Of a stretch of DNA of 64,000 nt, positions 57,921 through 64,000 are shown piece after piece (the stretch's first letter is position 1; each line of letters begins with the position of its first letter). The notes beneath the pieces are model-generated. The model saw nothing but the letters and a program-made list of their open reading frames with translations. It ran no database searches and had not been told where the DNA came from. The translations under genes and the position numbers were made by a program. This DNA is from Symsagittifera roscoffensis. Its lineage: Eukaryota > Xenacoelomorpha > Acoela > Convolutidae. The stretch is from NCBI RefSeq assembly GCF_963678635.1, contig NC_087066.1:12756517-12820516 (forward strand). The letters are read 5' to 3'.

Positions 57921-58699
57921 TCCTCTTAACTTTTAGAAAAAATGAGCCTTTCAATTGCAAAATGATGATTTAAATTTTTGAGCAAGTGTAATTGTTTTTC
58001 TTGGTTATTTGTTTGTTTAAAATAAAAACAAGATTATAATGTAATTATTATAATAGATTCAAATAATATTAATTGATTTCCATGTTGTTTTTCTAAAAGT
58101 TACTTATAGGAATCCTCACTAAAAATGATAGAAAAATTTTTAAAACTTGAATTTTACAACCTTATAAAATAAGCTACTGTTGGTTTTTTTGAATTTGCAT
58201 TTTGAATTTGGTTTCAAATTAGATCTGATTTTCTGAAAAGCTTTTTGGTATAATGACTAATGGATCTAGCTAACAAGTCTAGTTTTTTTTTAGTTCTTTT
58301 GCTCTCAGCACTTGTGTTGTTGTCGTACTTGATTTTTATTTATGCTGGTTGTAATTTTTGTTTATTTTTTTTTATAGTTGATAGACTATTTTACAAATCA
58401 AGAAACCAGGAGACTAGCAGTACCTTCAGTACCTTGTATCCCAAATTCAGATCGAATGATGAATAAATCTTTGTTCTGTCACACCAGGTCTTGATTGTCC
58501 AACTCAGTTGTTTTTCACACGATTTTGTTAGATTTGTAGCTAAACTGCTTTATTGGCTCAATTGTTTTGCTGGGTAGTTCATATGGCTCATGAATAAAGT
58601 GTTCATTTAAAAAACCGTTTTTGGGTTGTCAGTGGTTCTTATTATATGTAATGTTTCGATCCCGCAAGCCATTTTTCCTAACTTATTTTAAGTTTTTCC
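57921..58699. other. AT-rich stretch between PLE relic and LINE
   Basis: No supported gene. It may include the 3' end of the minus-strand LINE and the 5' part of the minus-strand Penelope-like copy, but neither boundary is visible. Confidence 0.35.
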
Positions 58700-60650
58700 C
58701 TGAAATGTTAGAATTTAATCTACTAGAATTACCCTCAAAATTTTTACTCTTGGCTTTTTTTTTCTAATTCTTCATCATGTAACATTTCACTGAACTTTGT
58801 GTTGTGTCTTCAGTCGTGATGCATCAAAATAGATATTGTGTGAATTGTTTCTGATCCTGATAGCTTTGAACTGTTTTCGATGGTTGAAATAGATATAATC
58901 GAGGGCCGCTATTTTTCCTCTATTCAACTTAACAGAGCTGCATTCATTTTGCTAGGTTTTCTAATGCGTCCTGCTTAACCCTTTTTTACTCTGCTAAATC
59001 AAGTCTCAAAAGGTTGAGTTGTAAGCTAAACACCGCTTGATTAAATAAAACGTTCTCCGGCACTAGAAACTTCAAAGAAGAAAAGTTGGTATAATATCAG
59101 TAACAAGACAATTCTCAAAAATTGAATTCTTTGGAAACTATTATGTACTTCTTTTTTATAGAATTACAAACAAATGCGTGGCTAAAACTAATCCAAGCAA
59201 ACGGTCTCTGCCAAGGCAAATTTTCAGCAAGTAATTTTTTGATGTTAATACCTTTAACCCATTTTCAAACTTATGTTAAAAACTTTGATTGTCTTGCGAC
59301 TCATTTTGGTGGAGCGAAACTCAATTGATTTAGTTTTTTTTTCCCTAGACTTCTTTTTGTCTATCGCATATAAAGCTATGAATTTTTTCAATTGTTGATT
59401 CAGAGACCCCCAAATCATTCAACTTGGTCTTTAATTGTTCATGGTTGAGAGAGTCGAAATCTTTTCAAAGCTCTATGAAAGATAAAGCAATGTATTTGTT
59501 TTTATCTATTGATTGCCGAAGAAAAAAAATCAGTGCAATTGAGGACTGTGTCCTCGTTGAATATGAGGTTCTGAAACCATTTTGGCTTTTGCTGAGCAGG
59601 TTTTCAGAGACTCTCAAAAATTTTAAAGAGCGCGCTTGTTATGAAGTTTTGAGAATTCACTGCTGTTTCTGGGTCATCTGTTTTGTATATTATGGTAACA
59701 ATTGCTGTTTTGAGTCTAGATGGAAAAAAAATTGTATTTATCTTTTCATTTACGAGAAACGTGAGCTGTGGGTATATCTCATTGCATCTTTCAGAGCCTT
59801 GGCTAGAAGATCATAAGTACCGGTTTGACTTTTGCATTTATATTTTTAAATTGTTTTTCGCAATCAACTTCACTCACAAACCGGAAACAGTTGTGTTGTC
59901 TGCATTTTTCTTAATCCTTATGTTCTTGATGGTGGAATAAACAGCGTTATTAAATTTTTTCCTCAAAAAACATCCGACTCTAGAAGACTTGTATTACGAT
60001 AATAATTGTATTATTGCAATTTGAAATTGTTTCTTTATTGGTTCCTCAAATGAATTTCATGACTGTTTCAGGATTGTGCTTTATTTGCTGTTTTTTTTGA
60101 GTTTTTAGTGTCAGTTTTTTTTTCCAATTATGTCGCTCAATTGTTTTAGATTTAATTGTTTTGATCTGAAGCTATCGTTTTTGAGTTTGATTTTTGGTGC
60201 GTCATCGTGAATGTAAACTGTTTTACGTGATACGCATTTACTATGTTGGAATTATGTATGTTGAACTACTTTTAAAGTTTTTTTTGCCTGTAGAAAAATT
60301 TCTAAATAATGCCTGTTAGGGCATTTATGGACCCTCTTTTTGAACATGTTGATCTATTGTAGTTTGTGCGCTTAAGCGGCATAGTTTTACCAATGATTGT
60401 TAATTCAGATATCAAAGTTACAGCTAAATGATTGGATTTTTGGGGAGTGAAATTTAAAACATTGCTCTTCAAATCAGTTGAGTTTAAATCTATGATGTAA
60501 TAATCAATCACTGTTTTTGAAGATTAATTTATTGACAACTTCTAGCTAATAAGACGTTAAAATTCTATCCAAGGATTGTTTTTCTTCAGTAGTTGAACAG
60601 TTAAGTTTGTAATCTCCCATAACAACAATGTTTGAATATAGAAACTCTGA
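58700..60650 (-). pseudogene. LINE (non-LTR retrotransposon): endonuclease end and RT
   Basis: On the minus strand from 60620 downward: IVVMGDYKLNCS (the GD.N box of AP-type endonuclease), then IDYYII ... KSNHLAVTLISEL (the SDH box with D changed to N) at 60511-60400. A linker follows, then RT with LLSKSQNGFR (about 59590), DKNKYIALSFIELKRFDSLN (about 59500; the motif A region, with the expected D.SKAFD reading ELKRFD), KLNDLGVS, and a weak (P)QGS.LGPLLF-like box near 59200. There are many frameshifts. It would nick the target and prime reverse transcription there. It fits Jockey/CR1-type LINEs; the clade is not resolved. 5' truncation at about 60650 coincides with the start of the duplicated Penelope-like 5' region. 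Confidence 0.75.
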
Positions 60651-62470
60651 TTATAGAAAATAATTAATAGTGTTGATTTTTCAGTTTTATTCATTGAAGT
60701 TTTCAATTTTACCCGTACGCTGTCCCTTTTTTATTAAAATCAACAAAAATCTGTTAGAAAATTGGAGTGTAGGTTTTCCGCTTACGACTGCTGATCTATG
60801 GCATCAAAAGGCTACAAAAAGACCACCATTTGGTGTTCATAAATTGTTATCATTGCAGTCATTAAATCATGTCTCGGAGAAACCATAAATTGTATTTGAA
60901 ACACATATATTGACAAACTCTTGCAGACTAGATCTATTTCTGATGCAACTAGTTTTAGGCGCAGCATTTTTTGTTGTTTTTTCAAATCTTTTAGTTTCTC
61001 TGACATATCATTAAATTTGACAATTAGAACTCATTTTGCGGTATTAGATTTAGTGCCGTCCGGTAAAATTAAGCATTTTAGTTGCCAGCATGGATATTGA
61101 TTTAGCACATTAATTTTTTCTTCTATCTGAACCTGCAAGGAAGGTTTAATGTCATTAACCTCTAAGCTTGAAAAACTTGCGGAAAGACAGGATAGACCAA
61201 TAAAAAACTTGGATGAAAGGTCAGTTAGAATTTTAGATGAAGTGATTTGGCCGCTTTGGTTGCGGGAAGTCTTAAGTTTTGGACCAAAACATCCGGTACC
61301 AGAAAAATTCAATGAAAATCACTTCCTTGCGGACATTGATAGTTTTTTGTCTGAGCGGAAGTCAAATATATTACCCGGAGAAAAATTATGTGAGATTGAA
61401 GCAGCTGCAAAGAGATATGCTAAGATTGTGAAACAAACCACCTTTGACAAAGGTGTTGAAAAAGCCAGAAAGTGTTTGAATACAAGATTGTACAAAATCG
61501 ACTGGTAGATCAATTTCTTCGACAAACTTTGATTATAGAAAATAATTAATAGTGTTGATTTTTCAGTTTTGTTCATTGATATTTTCAATTTTACCCGTAC
61601 TTTGTCCTTTTTTTATTGAAATCAAAAAAAAATCTATTAGTAAATTGGAGTGTAGGATTTTTGGATTGAGTATCGGGAGCCCTCTCTGTTAGTTTTCCGC
61701 TTACGACTGCTGATCTATGGCATCAAAAGGCTACAAAAGGACCACCATTTGGCGTCCATAAGTTGTTATCATTGCAGTCATTAAATCATGTCTCGGAGAA
61801 CCCATAAATTGTGTTTGAAACACATATATTGACTAACTCTTGTAGACTAGATCTATTTCTGATTAAACTAGTTTTAGGTGCAGCACTTTGTGTTGTTTTT
61901 TCAAATCTTTTAGTTTCTCTGACATATCATTAAATTTGACAATTAGAACTCATTTTGCGGTAACGTCGCCGCAGCTTAATAGTAGTTTTGACAAAATGTT
62001 GATATTACGATTTTTATTAAAATAAGAGTAGTAATGTCAAAACTAATAATGGCGAAATGTGCTTAAGAGGTTTTTTAGTCAAGTGAAATGTGCGTTTGAG
62101 GGGCACCTGTTAAAAGCTTTTGGAAGCATAAATGGCAACTTATGGAATTTATAAGTTCTACCAAATTTGTTCATTTCCCGAAAAATGATAATGTAAACAC
62201 CGATAAATCTAAACACGAAGAAGCTAGTTAAAAAGTTGTTTGTCATCATTGGCATCCTTGAAAACTCTAAACTAATATTATCAAATTTATTCTGATTTTG
62301 TTTTGATCGGCTTGAGTCTAGCCCTGCATAAAGTTGTATAAAAAGTTTGATTCATTAAGATAGATTTAGTGCCATCCGGTAAAATCAAGCATTTTAGTTG
62401 CGAGCATGGATATTGACTTAGCACATTAATTTGTTCTTCTATCTGAACCTGCAAGCAAGGTTTAATGTCA
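60640..62470 (+). repeat. Tandemly duplicated 5' region of the Penelope-like element
   Basis: 60640-61150 is repeated at 61540-61960 plus 62350-62470 with scattered differences; shared words include TAATTAATAGTGTTGATTTT, ACGACTGCTGATCTATGGC and CATTAAATCATGTCTCGGAG. The second copy carries extra sequence of about 385 bp (61964-62349) after TTTTGCGGTA, and 35 bp near 61655-61690. A short minus-strand frame (MSEKLKDLKKQQ..., 60812-61006) lies within both copies, interrupted in the second. It may be a coiled-coil fragment; its owner is unknown. Confidence 0.85.
61149..61508 (+). pseudogene. Truncated N-terminal part of Penelope-like RT, copy 1
   Basis: 119 codons with EKLAERQDRPIKNLDERS, LSFGPKHPVPEKF (the ..LS.GP.F.P-like Penelope start), FLADIDSFLSE, KLCEIEAAAKRYAK and KARKCLN. 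It then ends at a stop after RLYKIDW, where the next repeat unit begins, so it is the 5' fragment left by the tandem duplication. The uninterrupted frame suggests a recent duplication. It lacks all catalytic motifs. Confidence 0.8.
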
Positions 62471-63999
62471 TAAACCTCTAAGCTTGAAAAACTTGCGGAA
62501 AGACAGGATAGACCATTAAAAAACTTCGATGAAAGGTCAGTTAGAATTTTAGATGAAGTGATTTTGCCGCTTTGGTTGCGGGAAGTCTTAAGTTTTGGAC
62601 CAAAACAACCGATACCAGAAAAATTCAATGAAATTCACTTCCCTGCGGACATTGATAGTTTTTTGTCTGAACTGAAGTCAAATAGATTACCCGGAGAAAA
62701 ATTATGTGAGATTGAAGCAGCTGCAAAGACATATGCTAAGATTGTGAAACAAACCCCCTTTGACAATGGTTTTGAAAAAGCCAGAAAGTGTTTGAAGAAC
62801 AACGGTCCTCTGGCAGTGCCGTTTGATAGGGGGGTGGGTTTTTTTATGTGTTGAAAAAGGAGACATATGAGAAGAAACTGAAAGGTTTTTTACAGGAAAA
62901 ATTTTGGCAAAGTACTTTGGTGAAATTGAGGGGGGCAAACATAAAAACGAACTTCAATTGGCCAGGGAGATCTTGGAGAAAACTGTACTGGACTCTGATG
63001 AGAGAATAATCTCCCTTGATATAAAGAGTTTGCACACTGATTTCCCGCCCAAGCAACGGTTAAAATAGCCCTGAGGAGATTATATGAGCAAGTCAACCCT
63101 CCGGAAACATCTCGCAAGACTATGAAAAAACAACTGAATTTGGCAGTGAGTAAGGTACACTTTAAAAGCAATGGTTTGTGGTATGAACAAAAAGACGGTT
63201 TATTAATGGGCGCCTCCCTTGCAGTAATACTGGCCGATTTGTGGCTCAAAGAATACGAACCTGCATTAAAGAAAGAAGTACCGTAATTCCGTGATTGACT
63301 GTGCTAAACGAGTGTAACAAAAAGGTCTGCCCTAGATGTCAGAAAAAGGTGACATATCGGACTCAAAGGGTAGAATGCGGAGCTTGTTTGAATTGTTACC
63401 ACTTAGGGTGTGGTAACATATCGGAATCCGAATACGCTGACATCGCTGAAACAGTATGTATTGCCTCACTTGCAAAAAACAACAAGAAGCAGATCGGAAT
63501 GAGAATAATGTTAAAGTTTTTCTAAGACATGTGGACGACATAGTTAGAACTGTCAAGGGCGATCCTGGGGTAGTTCTCGAGGCTGCCAATAAGTTGCATC
63601 CAAACTTGCAGTTCACCATAGAAGAACTTGATAGCAACGGTAATTTGGCCTTTTTAGAATTAGATGTAAACGTGGACTAAGGAAAAAAGGTCACTTGTGG
63701 GTGGTTCCAAAAACCCACTGATACCGGCTCCATTCTAAATTTCAGAGGTTGCGCACCTTTGCAGTACAAAAAAAAATGTTATTGAAGGGACGGTTTATAG
63801 GGTATTCAGAAGTACCTCAACATGGGAAAATTTCGACCAGGCATTGGAAAAAAATCGAAAACAATGGATTGAAAATCAATATCCGAAAAATTGGTCTGAC
63901 AGGGTAGTGTTTGAAACTCTTAACAAGATCATTGAGGGAAAGAAAATTTAGAGCTGAAGGCATCAGAACCGAGAAATGATAAATGGTTAAAAGATTCAC
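62463..63999 (+). pseudogene. Penelope-like RT, copy 2, with PHD finger insert, runs off right edge
   Basis: N-terminal block as in copy 1 (62480-62800), then VLKKETYEKKLKGFLQ (about 62853-62900), motif A IISLDIKSLHTDFP (about 63009-63050), motif B DGLLMGASLAVILADLW (about 63193-63243), a zinc module (63322-63473), motif C FLRHVDDIVRTVKGDP (about 63519-63566), then FLELDVN. The thumb follows across a poly-A slip near 63768: EGTVYRVFRSTSTWENFDQ and KQWIENQYPKNWSDRVV. HVDD stands for the usual YVDD. About five frameshifts or stops are present. The GIY-YIG endonuclease expected in most such elements would lie beyond the window. PLEs copy themselves by target-primed synthesis; this copy is non-functional but well preserved. 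Confidence 0.9.
63322..63473 (+). other. PHD-finger-like C4HC3 module inside the RT
   Basis: The ligand set reads CPRC, ECGAC, YHLGC and, after a one-base frame slip near 63450, YCLTC: four cysteines, a histidine, then three cysteines with PHD-like spacing. The aromatic residue normally two before the last pair (W/Y) is present as Y. The module sits between RT motifs B and C, where other Penelope-like RTs have only a short linker. Its likely role would be chromatin binding, which is inference. Confidence 0.8.
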
Positions 64000-64000
64000 C

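Noticed and set aside
60812-61006. Minus-strand frame starting MSEKLKDLKKQQ as a separate gene
   Set aside because: It lies in the duplicated 5' unit of the Penelope-like element and is interrupted in the other copy; kept only as a remark.
1-64000. tRNA and rRNA genes
   Set aside because: T-loop-like words (GGTTCAA, TTCGA) are all in primer sites, satellites or isolated, without a matching cloverleaf.

Overview
The window reads as AT-rich nuclear DNA of a eukaryote, most likely an invertebrate animal. The grounds are the element content: Ty3/gypsy retrotransposons (two Mag-like), an env-bearing LTR retrotransposon, a LINE, Penelope-like elements and a hAT-type MITE, with no bacterial-style operons and no tRNA or rRNA gene that I could see. 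The species cannot be named from the sequence. Only one long intact protein-coding gene is visible (4310-7771); nearly all other coding sequence is decayed mobile DNA.

Layout. 1-3470: minus-strand Ty3/gypsy copy running off the left edge, carrying a 119-bp-arm hairpin in its RNase H region. 3570-3912: 22-bp minisatellite. 4310-7771: intronless ORF of 1153 aa with two NERD-type nuclease-like repeats (the first lacking the catalytic signature) fused to an SF1 helicase-like ATPase; this is the best candidate for an undescribed host system. 8680-11520: degenerate plus-strand Ty3/gypsy relic. 11840-12840: roughly 80-bp imperfect array sharing a TTCGAC core with the first minisatellite. 13.1-28.2 kb: gene-free, T/A-rich DNA with several non-autonomous elements, each built on its own short internal word (AACCGCTCAAA, ATTTCAGATCTGAAAT, GCGGATTCCGC), plus two foldback structures (20.1-20.5 and 23.7-25.4 kb).

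29556-30379 is a minus-strand deletion derivative of the large element that follows, with its own 4-bp target duplication. 31286-50236 is a complete 18,951-bp LTR retrotransposon: 412-bp LTRs, TTAT target duplication, tRNA-type primer site, very long Gag-Pro, RT, RNase H, DD35E integrase with GPY/F module, an env-like glycoprotein gene with a duplicated Pro/Ser/Thr-rich stem, and a further ORF of unknown function whose ATG overlaps the env stop as ATGA. All its genes carry stops or frameshifts and the LTRs differ at about 13 positions, so it is an aged copy. Its plus strand is A/C-rich and G-poor.

50.2-56.9 kb is gene-poor with an (AG)n tract and a hAT-like MITE. From 56.9 kb to the right edge come a minus-strand Penelope-like RT relic, a minus-strand LINE (endonuclease plus RT), and a plus-strand Penelope-like element whose 5' part is tandemly duplicated. 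Both Penelope-like copies have a PHD-finger-like zinc module between RT motifs B and C.

The elements show no cooperation with the NERD-helicase gene. Its closeness to many retroelements is suggestive at most.
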